A DNA stretch of 64,000 bases from the NCBI RefSeq assembly GCF_000006445.2, contig NC_006044.2, positions 310,001 to 374,000 of the forward strand, written 5' to 3'. Shown here in pieces: positions 18,306 through 28,938 of this stretch (positions within the stretch are counted from its first letter, which is position 1; each line of letters starts with the position of its first letter). The stretch is from Debaryomyces hansenii CBS767 (taxonomy: Eukaryota; Ascomycota; Pichiomycetes; Serinales; Debaryomycetaceae). The position numbers and the translations under genes were made by a program. The notes beneath the pieces were generated by a model, which saw only the letters and a program-made list of their open reading frames with translations, was not told the origin of the DNA and did no database searches.

Positions 18306-21300
18306 CAATAATCAGTACATCTATGATAATAATAAAATAGATGATAGCAAAAATTATGTTTTCGACAGCGGAGCAAGCGTTACTGTGGTAAATGATATAA
18401 AACAATTAATAAATATAAAGGAAGATTTAGAAGATAGTGAAAGGCTATTCTATACTGTTTCAAATGTACCAATTTATGCAAAAGCTAAGGGTGATTTAGT
18501 TATAAAAATCAAAAACTGCAAATTTACAATTAATAACGCTTATTATATTCCAGGAATCCAACTGAATCTAATAAGTTTCAATGATTTATTGAATAAAGGT
18601 TTTCTAATATTATTTGACAACGATTATTTATTTCTTATTAAAAAATCTAATGGAAAATGTTTTAATATTGCAAAACGAGATACGAATTCTAATTTGTTTA
18701 ACAATATTAGATCAAGAGATTTTTTCAGTATGAAACTATCTCGAAAAATTATAGATGAATTAAATAATATGAATCAGAAAATTATCAACAAGAAAACATT
18801 GAATTATTTCAATAATAAGTACATTAAGATTTCTAACATGAATCATGAAATCGCAAACCCGTTTAAACGCAAACGCGATCTAATGTACTATCATCTTATG
18901 GGTAACCATATGTCTCTTGAAAGTATGAAATACTTAATTAAAAGTGGGCATATAAAAATGAGTTCTGAAATAACGGCTTCGGAAGAAGAAAGGGTTAAAT
19001 CTTGTAATGAATGCTTAGCAATCAATTCAAAACAATCCTCACATAACCATACTCATTTCACAGCACCCAGAAGGTTATTTAGATTACATTCAGATACGTT
19101 GGGAATATTTAGTCACCGAGGCAAAAAGTATTACATTACAACCTTAATTGATGAATACTCCGGTTACTTAAATACAATATGGTCTGAACATAAATCAATT
19201 CAAGATTTATTATTTGAAAAAATAAGAATTTGGAATAATAAATTTGTAGATGCAAATGTTGCGTTCTTTCGAACTGACAATGCATTGGAGATGCCTACTA
19301 AAGATCAATTAGCAGAAATCGGTATTGAAAAAGATGAAATTGCATCTTACAGTCCAGAATTAAATGGAATTAGTGAAAGAACTAATAGATCCATAGTTCA
19401 ATTTATAAGAAAAGCCCTCTTACCCATACAAGATACTAGAACTCTTTATCTTCTACCTAAGATTGTTGACTATGTAACATACATAAGGAACATGACACCT
19501 GTTCGTTCAAAAGGAGGTCTGTGTCCGTATGCATTATTCTATGATACGAATAAGTTCCATTATAATCCTATACAATTTGGTCTAGACGTAATTGTTAAGT
19601 TAAGTTCCACAGTGGAAGCTAAAAAGTATGGAGTCAGCAACTCAAAAACTAGTCCATGTATTTTATTTGGTACATTTATTGGTTACGGTACAGACGTACA
19701 CGTTTATAAAGTTATTTTATCTACCAAAGACTTTCCAATAATAGTGACACCAAATATTACATTAATGAAATCAATGGATAATTTAAAAGTCTATCTAAAG
19801 AGTCTCGATTACCTTCAAGACAAAGATGCTCAAGACATCGATATTTCACTCGGAAAACTTACAGATAGAACAGATGAAAAATTATCTATAGCAATAGAGC
19901 ATATGAATCAAGATACAATTTATGAATGTAATGAGTATGATACCCAGGAAAGTCTAGTAAATTCAAACTCAACGATTCAAGACGTAGCTCAACATATATT
20001 CGAAAGAACACATGAATCAAATTCACTAGGAATGTCAAATCCAGTCCACTCTAATTATACAATGGTGACTGATACGTCAAATGATTTTGATTATACCATA
20101 GAGGAAACTATGAACGAAGTTAATCTGAATCCATCTGATACAAATGAAACGACAACTGATTCAAATATCACAAAAACTAATTTCAACGACTCACTGAATA
20201 GTAGTGATAATTCACAACAAAAATCGTCTACTCATCAAACGTTACCTCATCCACTGGCCCCGGATAAAAATGATGAAATAAATAAGATAAATGAAGATGG
20301 TAATACACATTTATCATTAGAGTCGAGTACATTATCGGAAAAGACACCGACAACTCAAAATAATGTACGGGTTTCAACTAGAAGTAAAAAAGCCATTGTA
20401 GAGACGGTTGAACCCAGAGGAAAAATAACCTCAAGTAAAGATTCGAGAGTTAAAAAGGATCCACATAAAACATCTTTACGCAATTCTTCAAAATCCTCGA
20501 AGAAAATAAATGACTTACAATCGCATGCACCTAAAGTAAATAAGTCATTAGAAACTATTCCATATACTGTCATAACTCGATCTATGTCAAGGAAACTAAA
20601 CTCACAATCATCCAAATCCAATTCTTTAGTCACTCGGAAAATTAATACTGTATATCGAAAAGTCGATTTAACAGATAACAACTGGAAGCAGTCAATACAA
20701 CGCGAATTAGATACTTTTAAGAAATATGAAGTATATACGGTTGTGAAAAATCCTAAAAATGTCAAACCTATTCCAACTACTTGGGTTCATACACATAAAA
20801 TTAACGATCTCAAAGAAGTTCAGTATAAATCACGTTGCGTTGTACAGGGCTTTAGGCAAATTGCAAATGAACACTATGATACCTCGAAGGTGTCATCTCC
20901 TGTGATTGAATTATCCATAATTCGTTTACTTACAGCGATAGCAGTTGAATATGAATGGCCGATACATCATCTTGATATATCTTCCGCATATTTACATGCA
21001 GATATCGACTATGAGAAATCCATATTTGTTAAACCACCACCTGGATCGAATATTGATTCTGGTAAATGTTGGCAATTAAACAAATCTGTTTATGGAATGA
21101 AACAAGCAGGGTATATGTGGTATCAATGTATAACTAAGGTTCTTATGGATCTTAATTTCGAACCTGATACTGCCATTAGCGGAATGTTTTGTAAATATTT
21201 TGGTGAAAATAAGAAGCTCATCGTTGCACTATATGTGGATGATATGTTTTTAACTTCGTCTAATATTACAATTCTTAACGATTTCAAACTTGAACTCGCT

Positions 21301-22251
21301 AAACATTTCGACCTTAAATATTTCGCTGACATATCTGAATTCTTAGGAATTGAATTCATTCAAATTGCAGGGGGGTATAGATTATCACAACACAATTTCT
21401 TGAATTCTGTAATTAAAAAATTCAATTTAACAAATAATTATGGAAAGTATATTCCAATAATTAAAGAGAAAAATAAAATTTCCGAAACTCAACTAAAGAG
21501 TGAATTTACTAATGACGAAGTCATTAAAAATGAATCATTGCTAAATGAAGAAGATAAAAGACTATATCAATCAGGTGTTGGTTCGTTATTATGGGCAGCT
21601 AATAACACGCGGCCAGACATAAGTTTTGCTGTAAATCAATTGAGCTCAAATAATCAAAATCCGACATCAGTCGATCTTGAAAAATTGATATATTGTTTAC
21701 GTTATGTAAAACAAACAATATCTTTTAGTTTAGAGTATAAGCGGAATCGATTTTCACATAAAAAGGGATCATTTATCATTCAAACTTTTTCAGATGGATC
21801 TTTTGCACCCACAAAAGATAGAAGACTGATTACAGGTTATACAGTTTATTTAAATGGTAATCTAATAAATTGGTCTACCATAAGGCAGAAGGTTATCACT
21901 GATAGTTCTGCAGCTTGTGAAATCAATGCACTACATTCAGCTGTGAGAAGTACACTTAAATCAAGACAAGCTATATTAGATCTAAATTTAGTTATTGATG
22001 AAATTACATTATTTGAAGACAACGCCGCAGTTATAGCGAACTGTAATAATGAAGGTACTTCATATTCAAGGCGTATGGTCGATATCAAATTAAAATTTAT
22101 CAGACAGTTAGTTTCTGAAGGTATATTAAAATTAAAATATGTTAACACAAGTATTAATATAGCAGATATGTTAACAAAGGCATTAAGCCGAAAATTATTT
22201 GAAAATCTTCGTTCACTACTATTTGAAAGAAATGATTTAAATAAAGAATAG
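18229..22251 (+). CDS. pol: Retrotransposon Pol (protease, integrase, reverse transcriptase, RNase H)
   Basis: This 1,340-codon frame begins right after the gag UAA; no ATG occurs before the protease, so it should be made as Gag-Pol. Domains in order: aspartic protease DSGAS (Asp at 18364-18366); the HHCC zinc-binding region of integrase (about 18890-19015, ending CNEC); the integrase core with Asp in HSDTLG (about 19092), Asp in RTDNA (about 19276) and Glu in NGISER (19375), with 32 residues between the last two by my count; a low-complexity linker (about 19950-20640); reverse transcriptase with YVDD near 21232-21246; and RNase H from SDGSFAP (about 21790) to DMLTKALSRK. All catalytic residues are present and the frame is uninterrupted. 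Confidence 0.93.
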   Translation, partial: QIGSHNTDIKLSSFSINNIISSDQPINNQYIYDNNKIDDSKNYVFDSGASVTVVNDIKQLINIKEDLEDSERLFYTVSNVPIYAKAKGDLVIKIKNCKFTINNAYYIPGIQLNLISFNDLLNKGFLILFDNDYLFLIKKSNGKCFNIAKRDTNSNLFNNIRSRDFFSMKLSRKIIDELNNMNQKIINKKTLNYFNNKYIKISNMNHEIANPFKRKRDLMYYHLMGNHMSLESMKYLIKSGHIKMSSEITASEEERVKSCNECLAINSKQSSHNHTHFTAPRRLFRLHSDTLGIFSHRGKKYYITTLIDEYSGYLNTIWSEHKSIQDLLFEKIRIWNNKFVDANVAFFRTDNALEMPTKDQLAEIGIEKDEIASYSPELNGISERTNRSIVQFIRKALLPIQDTRTLYLLPKIVDYVTYIRNMTPVRSKGGLCPYALFYDTNKFHYNPIQFGLDVIVKLSSTVEAKKYGVSNSKTSPCILFGTFIGYGTDVHVYKVILSTKDFPIIVTPNITLMKSMDNLKVYLKSLDYLQDKDAQDIDISLGKLTDRTDEKLSIAIEHMNQDTIYECNEYDTQESLVNSNSTIQDVAQHIFERTHESNSLGMSNPVHSNYTMVTDTSNDFDYTIEETMNEVNLNPSDTNETTTDSNITKTNFNDSLNSSDNSQQKSSTHQTLPHPLAPDKNDEINKINEDGNTHLSLESSTLSEKTPTTQNNVRVSTRSKKAIVETVEPRGKITSSKDSRVKKDPHKTSLRNSSKSSKKINDLQSHAPKVNKSLETIPYTVITRSMSRKLNSQSSKSNSLVTRKINTVYRKVDLTDNNWKQSIQRELDTFKKYEVYTVVKNPKNVKPIPTTWVHTHKINDLKEVQYKSRCVVQGFRQIANEHYDTSKVSSPVIELSIIRLLTAIAVEYEWPIHHLDISSAYLHADIDYEKSIFVKPPPGSNIDSGKCWQLNKSVYGMKQAGYMWYQCITKVLMDLNFEPDTAISGMFCKYFGENKKLIVALYVDDMFLTSSNITILNDFKLELAKHFDLKYFADISEFLGIEFIQIAGGYRLSQHNFLNSVIKKFNLTNNYGKYIPIIKEKNKISETQLKSEFTNDEVIKNESLLNEEDKRLYQSGVGSLLWAANNTRPDISFAVNQLSSNNQNPTSVDLEKLIYCLRYVKQTISFSLEYKRNRFSHKKGSFIIQTFSDGSFAPTKDRRLITGYTVYLNGNLINWSTIRQKVITDSSAACEINALHSAVRSTLKSRQAILDLNLVIDEITLFEDNAAVIANCNNEGTSYSRRMVDIKLKFIRQLVSEGILKLKYVNTSINIADMLTKALSRKLFENLRSLLFERNDLNKE

Positions 22252-22344
22252 AATCATTTACTATATGTCAAAGAGTACCAATTGTTTTTTACCACAAAGT
22301 TAGGTTTTACAATATAAAGATCTTATGATTAAACTAATCTATAA

Positions 22345-22356
22345 GATCTAGGGGAG
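22345..22356 (+). other. Polypurine tract
   Basis: A purine-rich run ending GGGGAG abuts the 3' LTR, the normal position for the plus-strand primer. The border is exact because the LTR starts at 22357. Confidence 0.8.
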
Positions 22357-22735
22357 TGTTGGTTTTGTGTCACTATCAGAATCTATAAAGATTCTGAAAC
22401 AAATCATTGTAAGAACCATAAATAGTCATGCTAGTGATACTGATAGTCATAAGAGGATATGGGAATAATCTTAATGAGTTGAAACGAAACAAGAATATAA
22501 ATTAGGAATGAATCTCCAAGAAGAAGATGAATTTTCTAATTAACGAACAGCAATTAAGCAGAATATACTTAATTAAGACTACCCTAAAAAGTCATCGATA
22601 GGTAGATCGATCACTTAACTACTTCTATAGTAACCAATATTGATATATAAGACCAGTATATCTATAATACTAATACATAAGTATTCTTCCCTACATATTT
22701 CAGGTATTCACACGACCTTTATCATAATCCCAATA
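22357..22735 (+). repeat. 3' LTR (379 bp)
   Basis: Same length and, by direct reading, the same sequence as 16808-17186. It ends 108 bp upstream of the ATG of the zinc-cluster gene, in the same orientation, so LTR-initiated transcripts could run into that gene. Confidence 0.95.
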
Positions 22736-22740
22736 ATTCC
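22736..22740 (+). repeat. Target-site duplication, right copy (ATTCC)
   Basis: Identical to 16803-16807 and directly after the 3' LTR. Confidence 0.9.
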
Positions 22741-22843
22741 TTTGAATCAGGTGATGACGTTTTATTAAAAAATAACAACAGTAAAAAGAGTATTGGGTAT
22801 TATACTAAATATACTTGCCTGCTCAAGGGAAATAGAAGTTAAA

Positions 22844-25800
22844 ATGGCTAATAAAGGAGGCTGGAAGTTTAGGAAGCCTCGAGGTTCCAGGGCTTGTACA
22901 GTTTGCCGCTTAAGAAAGGTTAGGTGTGATGCAGAAACACAGATGCCATGTTCGAACTGCATTTCGTTCGGCTCAGATTGCCGGTTTCCTGAACCTAGAA
23001 GAAAGAAGGGAAGCAGTAACGCGAACAATACATCTCAGCCTAATAGTCCTGTGGTTCAAGTTGGCGATAGGGTGAATAATTTGCCAATGGTAAGTGCCTA
23101 TGGTGGTTCGATCCCAACAAATAATTTTTCAACGATTGCACTCAATAATACGTATAATGATGGATTGAATATACCAGGTTCACAAGCATTTCAATTACAA
23201 CAATCTGGACATGTTAATCATTTGAATAATCGGGTTCCTCATCAGCATATAATGCAACAAGTGCAGCAAATGCAACCACAAGTACAACAGTTCCCACCGA
23301 TGGCACAAGATCATAATGGACAGCAAATGCAACTGCAGACACAGGCACAAAATGGTAACCAAATCATGAATATGCCGCCAAATCAACAGTATATGCCAAC
23401 GTCTAATCAGCCATATGCCACTTCTCTGACCAACGCGCAATTCATGCCGTCTCTGTCAATTCAGCTGCAAGGCCAATCATGGATGCAACATCAGGCAAAC
23501 AAGTTTGGAAATATCCTGTCGAATGTTCCTAATGACCCGTTGTGTAATATATCCGTCAGAAATGTGATGCCCCAATACAACCCATCTGATACGAGTACTC
23601 CGTCTAATAATGGTGTCAAAGTAGCACCGAGCAGGAAGTTGAGTAAGTATTTGTATTTGGGTCCTTCATCTTGTTATTCTTATTTTGCTGATGACGGATA
23701 CTTCAAGAGAAATGAGGATAAAGCGGCCGAGCATATTGCAGAAATGGGATATAACATGTCCTCTAGTATAGATCCTAGAGAAATCATAACTGAATTACAA
23801 GTATTGAACATAAAGGGTGCATTTAGTTTACCTTCGAGGTCTGTTATGTTAAATATATTTGAAGCATTCTTTGATAACATTTATCCGCTGATCCCCTTAA
23901 TTAATAAGGATATATTCATGAACCATTTTAACGATCCAAATCCGGACAGGCAACCTCCCTTAATGTTAATACAGGCTATTCTTTTGGCAGGATCAAAATA
24001 CACCCAAGACCCAGCGATTGTTGACTCAAACAACAGTAGTGCAGCTGCAAGTTTTGCATTTTATCAAAGAGTTAAATCATTATATGATTCCACTGTGAAA
24101 TTTGAATATGTTGGTGACGGGGATGAAGATGATGGTCATCTAGCCTTTAACTATCCAACAATGTTAGTTCAGATTTCTTGCTTATTGTCGTGGCACTGGG
24201 TGGATCCAGAAGATGTATCTAGGGGTATATATTTCTGGATTAGAAATGCCATTACAATAGCCCAGACATTTGGATTTCATACGAATATGGAAGAAGCACC
24301 ATTTATTCAGCACTTATTACACAAGCATCAAGATAATGAGCTACAAAACTATAAAATTCATCAACAGATATTCTATTGGAAAAAGATTTGGTGGTGGTTA
24401 TATTGCAGAGATAGATCTGCAGCGATTAGCTTTGGAAGACCCTTAACAATAAATATGCTCGAAACATCTTGTGATGTACCGTCCATGGATGATTTTGAAA
24501 AGTATGAATCGGAGAATTGGTCTCTTGATAATAAAGAAGACCGACTTCTTGCAGAATACTTCATTCATACCATTTACTTGTCAGAGATTTTGGGTTTGGT
24601 AATACAAGAACAATATCATACCAGGCGTGCACAACATTCAGAGGTTTCCATGTCAAGGAGTACCAAGGTCGTTAAACAATTAAATTTGTTAATGGGTATA
24701 TTCTTTAAACAATTACCAAGTGAGCTTAAATTTACTGCTAATGATCCTAAATCAATGAATGTCTTTTCTTGCTTATTAGGCACCTTTTATTATATCACGC
24801 TTTACCATATCAATAGAGTGAAGCTAATTACCATTCAGGAGGGTAACAATAAATATTGGGGTATTTCTTTTCAAGCTGCATATATGACATCACTCATCGC
24901 CCAATATTTAAGTGATAGGATGAATTCGGGAGAGAAATTGATGTTATCCCCTCTGTTGGTATATACTATGTCCATGGCAATGATTATACTATCGTTTCAC
25001 ACAGACTCTACTAATAAGATCGTATCCCAAACTGCATCAAAACAAATGCATGTATGTTTGAATTTCTCGAGACAATTTCAAGCTTCCTGGCCAGGTGTTG
25101 CTTATCTGTTGGTTACATTTTTTACCGAAAGATTGAACAGAGATGATAAAAAGGATGAAATGGTTTCAAGGGCAAAATCCGTATTGATCAAAGTATGTCA
25201 GGATTTCAAGTCAGACGAAGACAAAGGAAAGCCAGGTCATCTGAAAAATCTGAAATCGTTCGATTTAAACTTTTTACTAAATGAACCCAACGATCATGCT
25301 GCTTCTGATACTTCAAGTTGCGAAGATTATGCCTATGACAAGGAAGATGAAGACTTGAGTTTGCCTATGCACAACATTGTTACCATTGAACTTCCACCAT
25401 TTGATTCCGAATTCTGCAAGACATTTAATGCTACACACTTATTTCCTAAGGGCTCAGGAAAGAACCACACCATCTCCCCTACGCCTACCCCATTGCAATC
25501 GCCTCCTACAACAAAAATAAGCCCCCAGCAGCAGTTTCATTCACATCCCGGGCCGTCTAATGTGCAACTTCAGCCATCCAATGATACTAATGCCACCCGG
25601 CCCCACAACGGTATCTCGGATCAACAACTATTTTCTGAAAACTTTCCTGGTGGTTTTGTCGCAAATTCTAATGGCTCGACTACTACACCAATCCATTCCT
25701 CGGCTGCATCTTTTGGAACTGAAAACATTCCACTATATCCTACGGCACCTGATGCTCCAATGTACCCATTTCCACCACCACCTCCACCACCACCACCACC

Positions 25801-25900
25801 GCAGCCTACCACGCTTGATTTTCAGGATAATGCTGTCTTGGATAGTCAGTACTTCCTAAACGTGAATAGCGGTGTTAATTGGAATACTTATAATATTTAA
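22844..25900 (+). CDS. Zn2Cys6 transcription factor, FarA/Ctf1-like (upstream copy)
   Basis: This protein has 1,018 residues from the ATG at 22844; the frame opens 17 codons earlier at a TTG. The N-terminal zinc cluster is C18-x2-C21-x6-C28-x7-C36-x2-C39-x6-C46, preceded by RGSRA and followed by a basic PEPRRKK. A Gln-rich stretch (about 110-230) precedes the fungal-specific TF domain (about 340-760). The C-terminus has Ser/Pro-rich sequence and a proline run (nt about 25768-25803). The RxxCDAE-PCxNCxxFGxxC cluster and the domain match FarA/FarB and Candida Ctf1, activators of fatty-acid use; that assignment is moderate. The retrotransposon 3' LTR ends 108 bp upstream. A paralogue follows in tandem. 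Confidence 0.88.
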   Translation: MANKGGWKFRKPRGSRACTVCRLRKVRCDAETQMPCSNCISFGSDCRFPEPRRKKGSSNANNTSQPNSPVVQVGDRVNNLPMVSAYGGSIPTNNFSTIALNNTYNDGLNIPGSQAFQLQQSGHVNHLNNRVPHQHIMQQVQQMQPQVQQFPPMAQDHNGQQMQLQTQAQNGNQIMNMPPNQQYMPTSNQPYATSLTNAQFMPSLSIQLQGQSWMQHQANKFGNILSNVPNDPLCNISVRNVMPQYNPSDTSTPSNNGVKVAPSRKLSKYLYLGPSSCYSYFADDGYFKRNEDKAAEHIAEMGYNMSSSIDPREIITELQVLNIKGAFSLPSRSVMLNIFEAFFDNIYPLIPLINKDIFMNHFNDPNPDRQPPLMLIQAILLAGSKYTQDPAIVDSNNSSAAASFAFYQRVKSLYDSTVKFEYVGDGDEDDGHLAFNYPTMLVQISCLLSWHWVDPEDVSRGIYFWIRNAITIAQTFGFHTNMEEAPFIQHLLHKHQDNELQNYKIHQQIFYWKKIWWWLYCRDRSAAISFGRPLTINMLETSCDVPSMDDFEKYESENWSLDNKEDRLLAEYFIHTIYLSEILGLVIQEQYHTRRAQHSEVSMSRSTKVVKQLNLLMGIFFKQLPSELKFTANDPKSMNVFSCLLGTFYYITLYHINRVKLITIQEGNNKYWGISFQAAYMTSLIAQYLSDRMNSGEKLMLSPLLVYTMSMAMIILSFHTDSTNKIVSQTASKQMHVCLNFSRQFQASWPGVAYLLVTFFTERLNRDDKKDEMVSRAKSVLIKVCQDFKSDEDKGKPGHLKNLKSFDLNFLLNEPNDHAASDTSSCEDYAYDKEDEDLSLPMHNIVTIELPPFDSEFCKTFNATHLFPKGSGKNHTISPTPTPLQSPPTTKISPQQQFHSHPGPSNVQLQPSNDTNATRPHNGISDQQLFSENFPGGFVANSNGSTTTPIHSSAASFGTENIPLYPTAPDAPMYPFPPPPPPPPPPQPTTLDFQDNAVLDSQYFLNVNSGVNWNTYNI

Positions 25901-26181
25901 TCTGGTATTATATTATACATTGTAGCATATACACTTATCTGGGGAATCCCCTATTTAATCGGTATATTTCGCCTGTTGTCGTTATGTATAATAGCTTAAA
26001 TTTATTTAAAAATGTACGATATATTTTAGATCTATGCCTGAATGTAATTTACGAACTGAAATTTGGTCGATTACTGCCTTTGACGGTTTTTTTTTTTCGC
26101 AAACCGTTCCCCAGTAATTCGGTAAAAGTGGAGGTTAGTGGTTGACAGAAATATACCATTGATCAATTAACTTAATTTATC

Positions 26182-28845
26182 ATGGCTAGTAAAGTGAAGA
26201 AAGAGGGACAAGATAATTCAGCAGAAGCTTTAGAGTCGGCTGGTAACAATACAAATGGAAGTGGTAAACCTGCTTCAACGCAGAACGTAAATAATAATAA
26301 TAGTAATCAAGAAAAACCAAAAGCATTCACGATTAAATACAAGAGACCAAGAGGATCGAGAGCATGTGTCGTTTGTAGATCAAGAAAGGTTAGATGTGAT
26401 GCAGAAATTCATATTCCATGTACTAATTGTATAACGTTTGGATGTGAATGTACGTTACCGGAAGCAAAAAAGAGGGGCAATGTATCTGCCGAATCGAAAG
26501 CAAAAAGAACTAAGACCAACGACAAAGAAACAGGAGACCAGTCCGGGATACCATTCAACCCGAGTGTTAAAACAGAAAGCAAGAGTTCAACGGTAAATTC
26601 AACTCTAGGCAGCCAAGCACCATTAAATGCGGAATCTCAGGGTAATGCATCAACTCTTGAACCGGTATTGAATATCTCACAAGTAAGTGTTCCGCCATCT
26701 TTGACCTCAAATTACAAAACGAGACCATCAATGCATAAGAAGCAGTTGGCTAATGGTAAAGGTAAAGCGGCGTTGACATTTTTGGGGTCTTCGTCAATTG
26801 CGCAGGTGGCTCAGAAGGTGGGACAGAATCATGTCCAGTTAACTGAAGATGTGTTTGATTCTAGCGAAAACTCACTTGACTCGGCAGAGTTAGAGATTTT
26901 GAAGTTGCGAGGAGCGTTTCTTCTACCATCCCATGAGCTTTGTTTAGATTTGATTAATTCGTATTTTGAACATGTTCATGCATTGATGCCTGTGCTCAAT
27001 CGAACTGAATTCATGAGAAAGTTTAATGACCCACAAGATAACCCATCTTTAATGGTCCTTCAGGCGGTATTACTTTGTGGATGTAGAATTTCTCAAAATC
27101 CATTATTACTTGATTCTAAAGGGTCTAATAACTTAGCGTCGTTAACGTTTTTCAGAAGAGCCAAGGCATTATACGAGGCTAACTATGAAAGTGATCCAAC
27201 CTCGATTATTCAGACATTGATCTTGATTGGTTCATATGGTGAAGGTCCCGAAGATGTTACAAAAAATTCGTTTTATTGGACCAGAGTTGCAGTAGGATTA
27301 GCGCAGGGGTTTGGTTTTCAAAGAGATATTAGTAACTCCCCTGATTTAAGTGAAAGCGACAAAAAAATCTGGAGAAGAATCTGGTGGTGTTTGTTTGAGA
27401 AAGACCGTAACGTTTCCATTGCCTACGGTAGGCCGTTGGTTATTGATCTAAACGATTGTGATGTTCCTATGCTTACGGTTGAAGATTTCAACGAAGATGA
27501 GCATGAATATAAATCACCTTACCCTGTTAATGAGACGCAAGCCTTATATATCATCCATTTGGTGAAATTGGCCGAAATTACAGGGATCATTATTAAATAT
27601 CAGTATACTGTCAAAGCACAGCTGATGAAAACAAAAAACAAATTCTCTATTATTCAACATTGTGATATGTTGATGGGTATTTGGTTTGCAAACTTACCCC
27701 ACCAGTTAGTATTTTCTTTGAAAGATACTTCAACGCACAATTTTTACAGTTGCTTTTTGAATGCTCAATATTATAACCGTTTATACTTGATTCATAGATC
27801 AAATTTATTAAGAATGGCAAAGTCAAACTCAACGAATCCAAATAATTATAAATATCCTTCTTGGGGTATTTCCTTCCAAGCGGCTAGAATGATTTCAATT
27901 GTTTCTAAAATCTTATTGGATAGAAATCTTATTAAATTTTGCCCTGTTATGTTTATCTATATTGTTTTCACGGCTTTGGTAATGTTGATTTATCATGTTG
28001 ACTCCCCTAATCATGTTATTGCATCTACCGCGTCTGATTCATTATTCGTATCGAGGGCCGTATTGAAAGAATTAGCTAAGTACTGGCCCATTGCAAATGT
28101 TTTAATGAAGTTATTTGACAAATATGCCAATGATAAAATGAAAAGAGCAAAGGTCATCGAAACTGGCTCTAAGATCGCTGAATTACAAGAGTTACATGCC
28201 GATCAAAAGAATGTGTCTTCTGAAAGTAATATGAATAACTATTATTGTAGCGATAGCGGTACTGAGATACAGAATGATATAATTGCAAAAAATGATGGGT
28301 CACCTTTGACTTATGGCAACAGGCCATCTCCTACTCACCTGATGTCTTCTGGTGTCTCTCCTAGTAGCACATTGAACAAGGGTAACAGAAGCCAACCAAA
28401 TATTGAACAATTAGTTCAACAAATTAAACACCCTAAAGAAGATATTAAAAAGCCTGATATGTTATCCTCATCAATTAAAACTGGAGAAACGTCGCCAACA
28501 TCGTCAACCCAATCATTCCCAGATATATCATTAGTTACTGAGAACTTGCCGGCAAATCAGAATTTTTTTGAAAACTTCGAGCCAACTCAGTTATTTCCTG
28601 ATGTTAAATTTAGTTTACCCCCAACAAGGGCACAATCACCATCAGCGGCTCAAGATGTTGGTGATAATAATTATGAACAGCCTAATAATGAGAATGACGC
28701 AAATATCTTCCAGGCACCTGGTGCGCCCGCTTTTGATACGAATTTTATGGACAGTTCATTTATCAATATGAATTTACAATCCGCCGCTACAGAAAACAAT
28801 TTCTTGGATGATGACCTTACATCGCTCTTTAATATTCAGAATTAG
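26182..28845 (+). CDS. Zn2Cys6 transcription factor, FarA/Ctf1-like (downstream copy)
   Basis: This 887-residue tandem paralogue of the preceding gene starts 281 bp after its stop. Zinc cluster cysteines are 62, 65, 72, 80, 83 and 90 with the same spacing, within RGSRACVVCRSRKVRCDAE. It has an extra cysteine (C88) in the last loop and a longer N-terminus rich in Asn. The fungal TF domain (about residues 235-660) shares blocks with its neighbour, such as LRGAFLLPS, RVAVGLAQGFGFQ, IWRRIWWCLFEKDR and SWGISFQAARM. It lacks the Gln-rich region and the proline run, so activation regions have diverged. Role by family: control of fatty-acid or related carbon use; moderately sure. Confidence 0.88.
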   Translation: MASKVKKEGQDNSAEALESAGNNTNGSGKPASTQNVNNNNSNQEKPKAFTIKYKRPRGSRACVVCRSRKVRCDAEIHIPCTNCITFGCECTLPEAKKRGNVSAESKAKRTKTNDKETGDQSGIPFNPSVKTESKSSTVNSTLGSQAPLNAESQGNASTLEPVLNISQVSVPPSLTSNYKTRPSMHKKQLANGKGKAALTFLGSSSIAQVAQKVGQNHVQLTEDVFDSSENSLDSAELEILKLRGAFLLPSHELCLDLINSYFEHVHALMPVLNRTEFMRKFNDPQDNPSLMVLQAVLLCGCRISQNPLLLDSKGSNNLASLTFFRRAKALYEANYESDPTSIIQTLILIGSYGEGPEDVTKNSFYWTRVAVGLAQGFGFQRDISNSPDLSESDKKIWRRIWWCLFEKDRNVSIAYGRPLVIDLNDCDVPMLTVEDFNEDEHEYKSPYPVNETQALYIIHLVKLAEITGIIIKYQYTVKAQLMKTKNKFSIIQHCDMLMGIWFANLPHQLVFSLKDTSTHNFYSCFLNAQYYNRLYLIHRSNLLRMAKSNSTNPNNYKYPSWGISFQAARMISIVSKILLDRNLIKFCPVMFIYIVFTALVMLIYHVDSPNHVIASTASDSLFVSRAVLKELAKYWPIANVLMKLFDKYANDKMKRAKVIETGSKIAELQELHADQKNVSSESNMNNYYCSDSGTEIQNDIIAKNDGSPLTYGNRPSPTHLMSSGVSPSSTLNKGNRSQPNIEQLVQQIKHPKEDIKKPDMLSSSIKTGETSPTSSTQSFPDISLVTENLPANQNFFENFEPTQLFPDVKFSLPPTRAQSPSAAQDVGDNNYEQPNNENDANIFQAPGAPAFDTNFMDSSFINMNLQSAATENNFLDDDLTSLFNIQN

Positions 28846-28938
28846 TTATACAGCTGTTATATTATTATATATCGGTTCTATTTGATGAACACAGGTATAT
28901 ACTTATTTATTTATATTTTGTAATAATATGATATGATT

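Larger units (their letters stand above)
16808..22735 (+). mobile_element. Complete Ty1/copia LTR retrotransposon, Tca2/Tdh2-like
   Basis: This 5,928-bp element is flanked by ATTCC duplications. It holds in order: a 379-bp LTR, a primer-binding site complementary to an internal tRNA-Arg(UCU) segment, gag, an in-frame UAA, pol (protease, integrase, reverse transcriptase, RNase H), a polypurine tract and a second LTR that I read as identical to the first. All catalytic motifs are intact and there is no internal frameshift. The integrase-before-RT order makes it Ty1/copia (Pseudoviridae). The internal-tRNA primer and in-frame stop resemble Tca2 of Candida albicans and, by inference, Tdh2 of Debaryomyces. 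LTR identity indicates a recent insertion. Confidence 0.95.

Noticed and set aside
18385..18387. Pol starting at the GTG at 18385
   Set aside because: It would cut off the DSGAS protease motif, which lies upstream in the same open frame.
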